Shown here one piece after another: positions 37,662 through 46,169 of a stretch of DNA of 64,000 nucleotides; position 1 is the first letter of the stretch; every line of letters starts with the position of its first letter. Source of the stretch: Craterilacuibacter sp. RT1T (GTDB lineage: Bacteria; Pseudomonadota; Gammaproteobacteria; Burkholderiales; Chromobacteriaceae); assembly GCF_023502145.1 (NCBI RefSeq), contig NZ_JAMFLI010000010.1, positions 1 to 64,000 of the forward strand, written 5' to 3'. Position numbers and translations under genes: made by a program. The notes under the pieces were generated by a model. The model was not told where the DNA came from and made no database searches. It saw nothing but the letters and a program-made list of their open reading frames with translations.

Positions 37662-38413
37662 GGCAACAGATAACCGTGTTGTTGCAAAATGCGGCGCGCC
37701 TCGGGTCCGGCCATAAAATCGGCAAAAGCCTGAGCCGCTTTGCCCTGCCCGGCTGCACCATGACGGGTAATCAGCATGGCCTGGCCGATAGGCTGATACA
37801 GTTTGCGGTCTATCTCCACCCACTGCCCCTGCCCCGCCATCTGGCGCGACAACACCACCGACTTGGCAGTAAAACCCGCATCTGCCGCGCGCGAATGGAT
37901 GTACTGGTTGGTCTGGGCGATGCTCTCGCCAAACACCAGCTTGGCGCGCAGCGCGTCATCCAGCTTGAGCCGCGCCAATACCTTCATGCTTTCGCGGCCA
38001 TAGGGTGCAACCTTGGGATTGGCGACGGCAATCTTGCCGACCGCGGGTGACAACAGGCTCTGCTGCCAGTTTTTCATATCAAAGCCCGGCTGCCTCGACC
38101 ACAGCACCAGCTGACCATAGGCATAGATGCGCGGCGCGCCGGCAGCATGGCCGGACGCTGCCAGCGCGGCCGGATATTCGGTGTCGGCCGACAGGAATAC
38201 ATCAAATGGCGCGCCGTTCTGGATCTGGGCGGCAAACTTGCCGGAAGAGTTGTAAACCGGCGAAAGCGCAATGCCGCTTTGCGCCGTAAAACGCTGCGCC
38301 AGATCGACAAAGGTATATTGCAGATTGGCCGCCACCGCGACGGTCAAAGACTGGGCCGCGCGCGCACCCGCGCTAAAGGACAACAGGGCAAACAGCAGAA
38401 ACAGACGGCACAT
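37658..38413 (-). CDS. modA: Molybdate-binding periplasmic protein
   Basis: The 251-residue protein has a signal peptide (MCRLFLLFALLSFSAGARA) and the ModA pattern SLTVAVAANLQYTF, PVYNSSGKFAAQIQNGAPFD and FLSADTEYP. The SSGK and FLSAD segments supply ligands for the oxyanion. It is the first gene of the overlapping modA-mop-modB-modC operon. Confidence 0.94.
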   Translation of the reverse strand: MCRLFLLFALLSFSAGARAAQSLTVAVAANLQYTFVDLAQRFTAQSGIALSPVYNSSGKFAAQIQNGAPFDVFLSADTEYPAALAASGHAAGAPRIYAYGQLVLWSRQPGFDMKNWQQSLLSPAVGKIAVANPKVAPYGRESMKVLARLKLDDALRAKLVFGESIAQTNQYIHSRAADAGFTAKSVVLSRQMAGQGQWVEIDRKLYQPIGQAMLITRHGAAGQGKAAQAFADFMAGPEARRILQQHGYLLP

Positions 38414-38462
38414 AGGACATTTCCAAATGCATGAATGGCAGAGAGTGTAGCAAAATCATCAC

Positions 38463-38514
38463 GAAAAACGGGGCCGGTACCGTGTTTCATCCCTGAAACC
38501 CGGTACCGGCCCCG
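38463..38514 (-). terminator. Long hairpin terminator of obg
   Basis: GGGGCCGGTACCG pairs with CGGTACCGGCCCC (38470-38513), with an inner GTTTCA/TGAAAC stem. On the minus strand it is followed by GTTTTTC. Confidence 0.88.
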
Positions 38515-38534
38515 CTGCCAGCTACGCCGATCGC

Positions 38535-39818
<1,284 letters not shown>

Positions 39819-39876
39819 TCAGGCATCAGATGCCGCGTGCGCAGCACCTCATGCCTCACACCTCACAAAAAAGAAA

Positions 39877-39900
39877 AGCCCTATCGCAGGATAGGGCTTT
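39877..39900 (-). terminator. Hairpin between rpmA and obg
   Basis: GCCCTATC (39878-39885) pairs with GATAGGGC (39890-39897); the minus-strand tail is TTTTCTTTTTT. It can end or attenuate the rplU-rpmA transcript before obg. Confidence 0.8.
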
Positions 39901-39917
39901 CCAGACCGGAACGGCGA

Positions 39918-40193
39918 TTACTCGGCGTCTGCACCGGTGTACGGAACAACATTAACCGTCTTGCGCTGCAGAGCACCTTTGATGGTGAACTCTACATAAC
40001 CATCAACCTTGGCGAACAAGGTGTGATCCTTGCCCTGGCCAACGTTCTCACCAGCGTGGAACTTGGTGCCGCGCTGACGCACGATGATGGAACCAGCTGG
40101 GATCAGCTCGCTACCGTAAACCTTAACGCCGAGGCGTTTGGCTTCGGAGTCACGACCGTTGCGTGAACTACCGCCTGCTTTCTTGTGTGCCAT
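39918..40193 (-). CDS. rpmA: Ribosomal protein bL27
   Basis: The 91-residue bL27 has [40 protein letters not shown] and [11 protein letters not shown]. Its N-terminus reaches the peptidyl-transferase centre. AAGGAG eight bases before ATG sets the start. It lies 12 bp after rplU in the same operon. Confidence 0.98.
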   Translation of the reverse strand: MAHKKAGGSSRNGRDSEAKRLGVKVYGSELIPAGSIIVRQRGTKFHAGENVGQGKDHTLFAKVDGYVEFTIKGALQRKTVNVVPYTGADAE

Positions 40194-40205
40194 GACTTAT
40201 GCTCC

Positions 40206-40517
40206 TTACTTCGAAATCTCGTCGATACGGACTTCGGTGTAGTTCTGACGGTGACCTTGATGCTTCTGGTAGTGCTTACGACGGCGCATCTTGAAGATGC
40301 GAACCTTTTCGCCACGGCCGTGGGCAACAACCGTAACCTTCACGGAAGCACCGGCAACCAGAGGAGCACCTACAGAAACCTGTTCACCGTCAGCGACCAT
40401 CAGCACTTCTTCAAGTACGATCTGGCTGTCGATGTCTGCAGGTATCTGTTCTATTTTGAGTTTTTGACCAACGGAAACTTTGTACTGTTTCCCGCCGGTT
40501 TTTATGACCGCATACAT
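40206..40517 (-). CDS. rplU: Ribosomal protein bL21
   Basis: The 103-residue bL21 starts [18 protein letters not shown] and ends with [20 protein letters not shown], both diagnostic. TAGGAG eight bases upstream sets the start. It is the first gene of rplU-rpmA(-obg), transcribed from a near-consensus promoter at 40574-40602. Confidence 0.98.
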   Translation of the reverse strand: MYAVIKTGGKQYKVSVGQKLKIEQIPADIDSQIVLEEVLMVADGEQVSVGAPLVAGASVKVTVVAHGRGEKVRIFKMRRRKHYQKHQGHRQNYTEVRIDEISK

Positions 40518-40573
40518 TCGAATAGCTCCTAATTCAAAATCTTCCGTACACGAAGCGTGCGAAAGAGCCGGGA

Positions 40574-40602
40574 ATTCTACGCAAGTGCCTGAATCGTGTC
40601 AA
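40574..40602 (-). promoter_or_regulatory. Near-consensus promoter of rplU
   Basis: On the minus strand a perfect TTGACA (40602-40597) is followed by a 17-base spacer and TAGAAT (40579-40574). The expected start of transcription is about 50 bases before the rplU ATG. Confidence 0.85.
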
Positions 40603-40709
40603 TTTTTTGCCTGCCCCACCCTCACATGCACAGGGCATGGCGGGGCGTACGGCTTTTCTGTTAATATCATGCGCTCCTGGCCTTCGCACTCACACATCTA
40701 AAAATCATT

Positions 40710-41678
40710 GTGTCCAACCTCCTCTACCGAACCCTGATCGCCGACGACATGCAGGCGGTTGACCGCGTTATCCGCGAGAGTCTGCACTCCGACGTTGCCC
40801 TGATCCGCCAGATGGCCGAATACATCATCGGCGCGGGGGGCAAACGCATGCGCCCGGCCCTGACCCTGCTGTCCGGCCTGGCCTGCGGCTACCGCGGCGA
40901 GCATCTGTACAAGCTGGCGGCAATGATTGAATTCATCCATACCTCGACCCTGCTGCACGATGATGTGGTTGACGAGTCCGATATGCGCCGTGGCCGCGAA
41001 ACCGCCAATGCCCTGTTCGGCAATGCGGCCAGCGTACTGGTGGGTGACTTTTTATATACCCGCGCCTTTCAGATGATGGTCGGCAGCGGCAATATGCGCG
41101 TACTGGAAGTGATGGCCGAGGCCACCAATATCATCGCCGAGGGTGAAGTACTGCAGTTGCTGAATATCGGTGAAACCGACGTCAGCGAAGAACAGTACTT
41201 GCAGGTGATCCGCTACAAGACCGCCAAGCTGTTTGAGGCGGCGGCACAAGTGGGCGCCATCATGGCAGGCGCCGACGAAGACAATATTGCGGCTCTCGCC
41301 GCCTACGGCATGCATCTGGGTACGGCATTCCAGATTATTGACGACGTGCTGGATTACAGCGGTGATGCAGCCACCATAGGCAAGAGCCTGGGTGACGATC
41401 TGGCCGAAGGCAAACCGACGCTGCCGCTGATCTATACCATGCGCCATGGTAGCGCCGAAAGCGCAGCGCTGGTCCGCGATGCCATTGCCAATGCCAATCG
41501 CGACCGTTTCCCAGAAGTGCTGTCTGCGGTACAATGCTGCGGCGCGCTGGATTACGCCACCGCCGAAGCCGAACGCGCCGCCGATGCAGCCATTGCAGCG
41601 ATTGCCGGCTTGCCCGAGTCGGACATCAAGGCAGCACTGGTCGATCTGGCTTATCAGGCGGTACGTCGCCAAGCCTGA
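40710..41678 (+). CDS. ispB: Octaprenyl diphosphate synthase
   Basis: The 322-residue trans-prenyltransferase has both aspartate-rich motifs (LLHDDVVDESDMRRGR and FQIIDDVLDYSG) plus GGKRMRPALTLL. It builds the polyprenyl side chain of ubiquinone. The start is a GTG with no clear ribosome-binding site; an ATG 13 codons in is the alternative. Divergence from rplU is the usual arrangement in proteobacteria. tRNA-Arg follows 11 bp after the stop. Confidence 0.93.
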   Translation: MSNLLYRTLIADDMQAVDRVIRESLHSDVALIRQMAEYIIGAGGKRMRPALTLLSGLACGYRGEHLYKLAAMIEFIHTSTLLHDDVVDESDMRRGRETANALFGNAASVLVGDFLYTRAFQMMVGSGNMRVLEVMAEATNIIAEGEVLQLLNIGETDVSEEQYLQVIRYKTAKLFEAAAQVGAIMAGADEDNIAALAAYGMHLGTAFQIIDDVLDYSGDAATIGKSLGDDLAEGKPTLPLIYTMRHGSAESAALVRDAIANANRDRFPEVLSAVQCCGALDYATAEAERAADAAIAAIAGLPESDIKAALVDLAYQAVRRQA

Positions 41679-41689
41679 CACATGCCAAA

Positions 41690-41764
41690 GTCTCCGTAGT
41701 TAAATGGATATAACGGCCCCCTCCTAAGGGGCAGTTGTGGGTTCGATTCCCGCCGGGGGCACCA
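41690..41764 (+). tRNA. tRNA-Arg (anticodon CCT)
   Basis: The full cloverleaf is visible: acceptor GTCTCCG/CGGGGGC with two G-T pairs, D arm GTT...AAC, anticodon stem GCCCC/GGGGC with loop CTCCTAA, T arm GTGGG-TTCGATT-CCCGC, and encoded CCA. The anticodon CCT reads AGG. Its 3' end is the integration site of the mobile elements downstream. Confidence 0.95.
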
Positions 41765-41836
41765 ACAAGCAGTTCCACAAGGTTCCAAGAAGTTCACCCA
41801 ACCCGCACAGCACAAGGCTTTGCGGGTTTTTTGTTG
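41742..41836 (+). repeat. attL: tRNA 3' end plus terminator
   Basis: The last 23 bases of the tRNA and about 72 bases beyond are repeated with few differences at 59794-59887. The block includes the hairpin CCCGCA/TGCGGG with T-run (41802-41832) that terminates the tRNA. A shorter version (22 bases) lies at 54086-54107. Confidence 0.9.
41802..41832 (+). terminator. Terminator of tRNA-Arg
   Basis: CCCGCA (41802-41807) pairs with TGCGGG (41821-41826) and is followed by TTTTTT. The same structure is kept in attR, at 59854-59883. Confidence 0.8.
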
Positions 41837-41878
41837 TCCGTAACAGTGCGCTAACGTCCCATAGCAGCCGGCACTTTT

Positions 41879-41932
41879 TGGGGGTATATCTGGGGGTATC
41901 TGCTAAAGGCTAGAAAACTGATACCCCCAGAT
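41879..41932. promoter_or_regulatory. Candidate integrase arm-type sites, left end
   Basis: TGGGGGTATATCTGGGGGTA (41879-41898) recurs with one change at 54012-54031. ATCTGGGGGTATC (41888-41900) is inverted at 41920-41932. GATACCCCC occurs twice more just before the integrase start (42279-42287 and 42294-42302). Repeated sites near both ends fit integrase or excisionase binding. Confidence 0.6.
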
Positions 41933-42047
41933 GGTAAAGTCTGGCCTTGTCATCGGCACCATTTGCAATTCATACACTAATAACAAAAGTGTATATATGC
42001 CATATAGATATACGGCGATGCCACGTCTATTTGCCACAGCAACACAA

Positions 42048-42200
42048 CAAACCACCCGTACGCCGAAAAACAGGCAGTGACAGCGGTGACGCAGTGACAT
42101 TGTTGTTTTTAAAGGATTTTTAGGCAGTGACAAAATCGGGTGTCACTGCCTGACAGGCGGTGACAGGGCAAAAAACGGCAAAATCAGTGCCATTTTGCGC
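42048..42200. repeat. Left copy of a ~155-bp inverted repeat with GTGAC iterons
   Basis: The reverse complement of 53255-53410 matches this block at most positions. It contains six GTGAC motifs, mostly as CAGTGACA or CGGTGACA, one of them reversed. Short ORFs on either strand here are products of the repeat. It is a candidate replication origin or primase-binding region. Confidence 0.85.
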
Positions 42201-42302
42201 GCACATAGAAACCCGAAATGAAGCGCCCGGAATGCTAAGGCAGTCCAAAAACACGCGCCAACGCGCTTGCCCGGCAAAGATACCCCCAAAGGAGATACCC
42301 CC

Positions 42303-43541
42303 ATGCCACTGACAGATAACGGCTGCAAAAATGCCATGCCAGACCCAGACGGCAAGATTCGCAAAATGTCGGATGCCTTGGGGCTTTCGCTTTGGGTCAT
42401 GCCTACCGGGCGCAAATACTGGCGCATGAAGTACAGGCACTCGGGAAAAGAAAAATTGCTGGCTATTGGCGTGTACCCAGAAACCAGCCTAAAAGCGGCA
42501 AGAGAGAAGCGAGATGAAGCCCGCCTGCTGTTAGCAGAAGGAACCGACCCCGGAGCCAAGCGCAAAGAAGAAAAAATAACGGCCCGCATTGCTGCCGTTA
42601 ATACCTTTGAGGCCATCGCCCGCGAATGGCACGATAAAGAAAGCCACGAATGGCACCCTGCACACGCGGCTAATGTCATTGCGGCGATGGAGCGGCATAT
42701 TTTTCCGACCATCGGGATGCGCCCAGTGTCAGAGATAAAGCCACTGGAACTACTGGAAGTGCTGCGACGGGTAGAGAGCGCCGGCAATATCGACACGATG
42801 AAGCGATTACGGCAACGCTGTTCCGGCGTATTTCGGCTAGCTATTTTGACCGGACGCTGTGACAGCGACCCCGCCGCCCCGCTAGTCGGGGCCCTCAAGA
42901 CCCAGCAATCTGAGCCACGCAAGGCGCTAAAGCGTGAAGACATTCCCGAGTTTCTGGCCGCACTGGATCGGTATGACGGAACCCGGCAAACCAAACTCAT
43001 GATGGAAATGATGCTGCTAACCTTCACCCGAGTGGGTGAAATGGCCGCCGCTCGTTGGTCTGAAATTAACTTTGATGCGGCGCTATGGACCATCCCGCCC
43101 GAGCATCGCAAGCTGACAGAAAAGGCAAAGAAGACCGCGCCGCCGCACCTCGTCCCACTGGCCCCGCGTGCGCTGGAAGTATTGCGCGAGCTTTCCCAAA
43201 TCAGCGGCAACCGTGAGCACATTTTCCCCAACAGAAACGAACCATCCCGCCCCATGTCGCCAGAAACCTTGCGCCGCGCCTTGCACCGCATGGGCTACAA
43301 GGGGAAAGCGGATATACACGGTTTCAGGTCTACCGCTTCAACCATATTGAACGAGAGCGGCTTTAATCCTGATGCAATAGAAAGGCAGCTTGCCCACGCT
43401 GAAAAAAACGAAGTCCGGGCCGTGTACAACCGCGCCGAATACATGGACGAACGCCGCGCAATGATGACATGGTGGGCGGCATATGTAGCCGCCCAAGGCG
43501 AAGGCGGCAAGGTGATACCGTTCCCACCTAGGGCGGCATAA
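42303..43541 (+). CDS. Tyrosine integrase (P4-type)
   Basis: The 412-residue protein has an N-terminal DUF4102-like arm-binding domain (MPLTDNGCKNAMPDPDGKIR; YWRMKYRHSGKEKLLAIGVYP) and a C-terminal catalytic domain. Catalytic residues are visible: Arg in FTRVGEMAAARW, His-x-x-Arg in HGFRSTASTILNESG (about 339) and Tyr at about 375 in VRAVYNRAEYMDERR. AAAGGAG eight bases upstream of ATG 42303 sets the start. It recombines at the tRNA-Arg 3' end just upstream. The GATACCCCC repeats overlap its ribosome-binding site, which suggests self-control. Confidence 0.93.
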   Translation: MPLTDNGCKNAMPDPDGKIRKMSDALGLSLWVMPTGRKYWRMKYRHSGKEKLLAIGVYPETSLKAAREKRDEARLLLAEGTDPGAKRKEEKITARIAAVNTFEAIAREWHDKESHEWHPAHAANVIAAMERHIFPTIGMRPVSEIKPLELLEVLRRVESAGNIDTMKRLRQRCSGVFRLAILTGRCDSDPAAPLVGALKTQQSEPRKALKREDIPEFLAALDRYDGTRQTKLMMEMMLLTFTRVGEMAAARWSEINFDAALWTIPPEHRKLTEKAKKTAPPHLVPLAPRALEVLRELSQISGNREHIFPNRNEPSRPMSPETLRRALHRMGYKGKADIHGFRSTASTILNESGFNPDAIERQLAHAEKNEVRAVYNRAEYMDERRAMMTWWAAYVAAQGEGGKVIPFPPRAA

Positions 43542-43542
43542 A

Positions 43543-43863
43543 AGACCACAGCCAGATCACCAGCCAGTGCCACACACGCCCAGCACCGGCCACCGGCAAG
43601 CACCTTACCCTTGCCTGAGCCGGTGACACCGAAGGCCATGACCAGATCACCGACCAGTAATCCGCACACCCCAGCACCTACCACGCTGGGCATCGGCAAG
43701 CACCTTACCCATGCCCGAGCGGGTGACGCCAAAGGCCACGACCGGATCACCAGTCAGTGCCCAAACGCCCCAGCGCCAGCCACCGGCAAGCGCACTGCCC
43801 ATACCCGAGCCGGCGACACCAAAGGCTACGACCAGATCACCAGCCAGTGACCGCCACACGCCA
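43543..43863. repeat. Repeat array 1: A-type units of ~90-100 bp
   Basis: The landmark GATCACC recurs at 43556, 43645, 43745 (GGATCACC) and 43835, i.e. periods of 89, 100 and 90 bp. Each unit reads roughly GATCACCAGCCAGTG, a variable stretch, CACCGGCAAGC, CTTACCCATGCCCGAGC, then GGTGAC and an AAGGCCACGACC tail. It starts at the integrase stop. Open frames here are shadows of the repeat. Confidence 0.85.
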
Positions 43864-43946
43864 CGAAACCGGCCACACCTTGCCAGCGTAAAAGCCCCCT
43901 ATACCTGCAAGACGTACCCCGCCACGAATTCCGCCGCGATAGGTGT

Positions 43947-43979
43947 AATCGCCTTAGCCTAACGGCGATTTGGTACAAT
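43947..43979 (+). promoter_or_regulatory. Extended -10 promoter with overlapping operator
   Basis: TGG-TACAAT (-10 at 43974-43979) predicts transcription from about 43986, the first base of the hairpin below. The inverted repeat AATCGCC/GGCGATT (43947-43953 with 43964-43970) covers the -35 region, as expected of a repressor operator. Confidence 0.6.
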
Positions 43980-43985
43980 TCTTTA

Positions 43986-44067
43986 GCCACCCCTAGCCCG
44001 ACGGGGCGAACGCGGGAAGCCTTCACTCGCTGGGGTGGCCTTCTCCATGATGGCGTCACGTGAAGGC
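43986..44067 (+). ncRNA. c4-like antisense/leader RNA
   Basis: GCCACCCC (43986-43993) pairs with GGGGTGGC (44032-44039), enclosing CCCGACGGGG and GCGAACGCGGGAAG. From memory this strongly resembles the c4 antisense RNA of P1/P4-type phages. GCCTTCAC (44019-44026) in the loop is complementary to GTGAAGGC (44060-44067), allowing a pseudoknot. The outer arm is also complementary to GCCACCCC at 46940-46947 upstream of the start at 47122. In P1, c4 RNA represses icd-ant expression; a KilA-N gene lies downstream here. Confidence 0.55.
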
Positions 44068-44076
44068 GTGATTTAG

Positions 44077-44955
44077 ATGAAAATAATCCTCCCAACAAGC
44101 AGGCCAGAATATCTACCTGTTGCGCTATGGGAATGCTACTTGTCCGATGCACAGCATTCACAAGAACCGACGCTAACATATTGCCAACGGCTACTATTTG
44201 GGCCATATGCGCAAGAAATGTTCATGTCAATGCAATCCAAAAACGGCGGCATAGCCAAATTATGGACAAATAGTGAGTGGAAAGACTGGTTGCTATTTGC
44301 TTCGACTACAGCAACCCGTGTTGCAGAAAAAGACTATGCGGAAATCCTAAGTCGTAGAACTTTGGTATTGGATGCCATCAAAGATATGGCAGGCAATCTA
44401 CTTTCCATGATGGATGAAGCCATGGATTTGATGATGGCTGATGGAGTGGCCATGCCTGACCGTGCGGTGGGTATGGATAAAAACTCGCCACCTCAAGAAA
44501 GAGCTCTATTCAATGAGGTTAGAGAACTGCTACTTGATGTTCAGCATGAGCAAAACCTACCCAGAGCTGATTGGTTGAATCCTCTGGATCGGCGCTTATC
44601 CAGAGTCGCAAACAATGAGCCTAGGCTACGCTATGTCGCAACATTTTTAGAGTGCGCCAAGGGGTGTAATGTCAAAGCCTCTGATCGTGTAATGGCTTAT
44701 CAGTGCGCCGCACTTTATGGGTTATCCAATCAATCGGGCGATGAGTTCGACAAACTATTGCAAAGCATTGCTAAGGCTAGGCGGCCACACGAAAAACGCA
44801 TGAAAGGGCGATCGTACTACTTGGTTTACTTTGGGCCACCAGAGAAAGGGCCGCCAATAAAACACTACGTGCCTTTCAGCGGTTATGCGGCATTTTCTTA
44901 CTGGATGATTAATTTCGTTAAGCGCAACAGGGGGAAGTCTGCGAGGCAAAAATAG
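44077..44955 (+). CDS. Unknown protein, 292 residues
   Basis: I do not recognise this protein. It starts MKIILPTSRPEYLPVALWE, appears mainly helical (a methionine-rich MMDEAMDLMMADG segment near 110-125), has no signal peptide or clear membrane helix, and ends basic (KRNRGKSARQK). The gene is clearly less G+C-rich than the replication genes, suggesting separate acquisition. It lies directly behind the c4-like leader, whose 3' pseudoknot arm includes its weak AAGG ribosome-binding site. Its place between the integrase and regulatory blocks is a typical cargo slot; immunity or defence is possible but unproven. Confidence 0.7.
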   Translation: MKIILPTSRPEYLPVALWECYLSDAQHSQEPTLTYCQRLLFGPYAQEMFMSMQSKNGGIAKLWTNSEWKDWLLFASTTATRVAEKDYAEILSRRTLVLDAIKDMAGNLLSMMDEAMDLMMADGVAMPDRAVGMDKNSPPQERALFNEVRELLLDVQHEQNLPRADWLNPLDRRLSRVANNEPRLRYVATFLECAKGCNVKASDRVMAYQCAALYGLSNQSGDEFDKLLQSIAKARRPHEKRMKGRSYYLVYFGPPEKGPPIKHYVPFSGYAAFSYWMINFVKRNRGKSARQK

Positions 44956-45040
44956 CAGGCCCCACTACCCCTAGTAGGGAAGCATTAAGAATTACACCGC
45001 TTTTTATCCATCCCTTCTAAACAGTCACATGAATAAACAT

Positions 45041-45088
45041 ACGTCCTGCCGCACCGCTTGGTGCTGTAGCCCCTTCCACGGAGGACGT
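45041..45088 (+). promoter_or_regulatory. Ribosome-binding-site-sequestering leader
   Basis: ACGTCCT (45041-45047) is complementary to AGGACGT (45082-45088), which covers the GGAGG site of the next gene. A small GCACC/GGTGC hairpin (45051-45055 with 45060-45064) sits in the loop. The fold would hide the start of the regulator gene until it is opened. Confidence 0.55.
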
Positions 45089-45298
45089 ATGCAAACACTA
45101 AAAGACAAATATACCCGCCCTGAGGCTGCCGCCTACTTGGGCCTCTCGATTCACACCCTAAACGACTGGGCCTGCACTGGCCGCTATGGCCTGCGCTTTT
45201 ACCGTATCGGGCGTAAGTGCGTTTACCTGAAATCTGATCTTGATGCCTTTATGGCAGCCCGTACCGCTGGCACCACGCGCACGGAGGCCGGGCAATGA
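45089..45298 (+). CDS. Helix-turn-helix (excisionase/AlpA-like) regulator
   Basis: The 69-residue MerR/HTH_17-type protein has YTRPEAAAYLGLSIHTLNDW followed by KCVYLKSDLDAFMAARTA. Such proteins act as excisionases or activators in integrative elements. GGAGG four bases before ATG 45089 is strong and sets the start; an in-frame ATG 20 codons upstream lies inside the leader hairpin. It overlaps the next gene by four bases (ATGA). Confidence 0.8.
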   Translation: MQTLKDKYTRPEAAAYLGLSIHTLNDWACTGRYGLRFYRIGRKCVYLKSDLDAFMAARTAGTTRTEAGQ

Positions 45299-45498
45299 CT
45301 CAAGCTGCTTTTTTTATGCGCCTGCCGGATGTGATGGCACGAACTGGCCTGTCAAAAACCACCATTTACGGGCTAATTAAAAGCGCCACGTTTCCGGCAC
45401 CAGTCCCCCTTGGGGCGCGGGCCGTTGGCTGGGTATCCACCGAAATTGATGGCTGGATGGCTGACCGCCTGCAAGCTGCCGGGCGAAAGGTGGCGTGA
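45295..45498 (+). CDS. AlpA-family transcriptional regulator
   Basis: The 67-residue AlpA-type protein reads MRLPDVMARTGLSKTTIYGL, PAPVPLGARAVGWVSTEIDG. AlpA activates integrase/excision genes in cryptic P4-like elements. GGAGG seven bases upstream; the start overlaps the previous stop. With the preceding HTH gene, the element has two related small DNA-binding proteins in tandem. Confidence 0.85.
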   Translation: MTQAAFFMRLPDVMARTGLSKTTIYGLIKSATFPAPVPLGARAVGWVSTEIDGWMADRLQAAGRKVA

Positions 45499-45743
45499 TG
45501 GATTACCGTATTTTTTATCAGCGCCCGACATGGAAACATAGCGGTTATTGCCCCGGTTGCGATCAACCCGCCCTGATTCATTGGAATATTGATGTGGGCC
45601 TGCGTGATGATATTAAAACGTCAGGTCGTCACCGTGGGGCAGGTGTGTGCCAGCACTGTCACCAGCGCGCCAATGAAGATGACCTTGCCGCTGCCGAACT
45701 AGCAAAAAAGGTATGGACGCATCAAGGAAGGATGGTCGCATGA
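45498..45743 (+). CDS. Small zinc-ribbon protein, unknown
   Basis: The 81-residue protein has two CxxC pairs (YCPGCDQPALIHWN and VCQHCHQRANEDD) about 35 residues apart, as in a zinc ribbon. ATG 45498 overlaps the alpA stop (TGATG), with AAAGGTGG upstream; a GTG one codon earlier is also possible. It belongs to a chain of translationally coupled small genes. The function is unknown; nucleic-acid or protein binding is likely. Confidence 0.65.
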   Translation: MDYRIFYQRPTWKHSGYCPGCDQPALIHWNIDVGLRDDIKTSGRHRGAGVCQHCHQRANEDDLAAAELAKKVWTHQGRMVA

Positions 45744-45985
45744 AGCACAAGCCAGAAAGCCAACGCCATCCCACACGACAACACCCCCGCCATCATTGCC
45801 CGATATGTGGCGAACTACGTCCCTTGCCTTGCAGCCTGACCCTTGCCATGCCGACCAGCGGCCACACGGTTGACGTGTGCGCCGTGTGCTTTGATGCCGC
45901 CCAAGCCAGCACAGCTTACCGCACCAACGCCGGCCATCTCATTGCACAGCGCCAGCACCATGAAAGGGCGAGCCATGTCCATTGA
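45740..45985 (+). CDS. Small cysteine-pair protein, unknown
   Basis: The 81-residue protein is basic and histidine-rich at the N-terminus (MKHKPESQRHPTRQHPRHH), then has CPICGELRPLPC and VCAVCFDAAQ, another probable zinc finger. It starts by ATGA overlap with the previous gene. I do not recognise a family. Confidence 0.6.
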   Translation: MKHKPESQRHPTRQHPRHHCPICGELRPLPCSLTLAMPTSGHTVDVCAVCFDAAQASTAYRTNAGHLIAQRQHHERASHVH

Positions 45986-46169
45986 CCAGACAAACCCCGC
46001 CCTGCAAAAGGAAACGGCCCCATGTGCGCAAACACATAGAGCCGACAAACGAAACTACCCGAGCCAAAAGAATATCATGTTTTTTCAAACTGTTGCCGGC
46101 ATTTTGGCGTATCGCCGCTGGCTACTGGGTATGGCTTTGGCGCTGATTACTGGGGAGGTCATGCCATGA
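45975..46169 (+). CDS. Small protein with hydrophobic C-terminus, unknown
   Basis: The 64-residue frame starts MSIDQTNPALQKETAPC with AAGGG upstream, overlaps the previous gene by 11 bp and ends ATGA-coupled to the KilA-N gene. The C-terminal half (FFQTVAGILAYRRWLLGMALALITGE) could span or lie on the membrane. Its function is unknown. Confidence 0.5.
   Translation: MSIDQTNPALQKETAPCAQTHRADKRNYPSQKNIMFFQTVAGILAYRRWLLGMALALITGEVMP

Noticed and set aside
41903-42133. Small minus-strand gene in the left inverted repeat (and its mirror at 53324-53581)
   Set aside because: Both encode the same short peptide only because they lie in the inverted repeat, then diverge; the GTGAC iterons explain the conservation.
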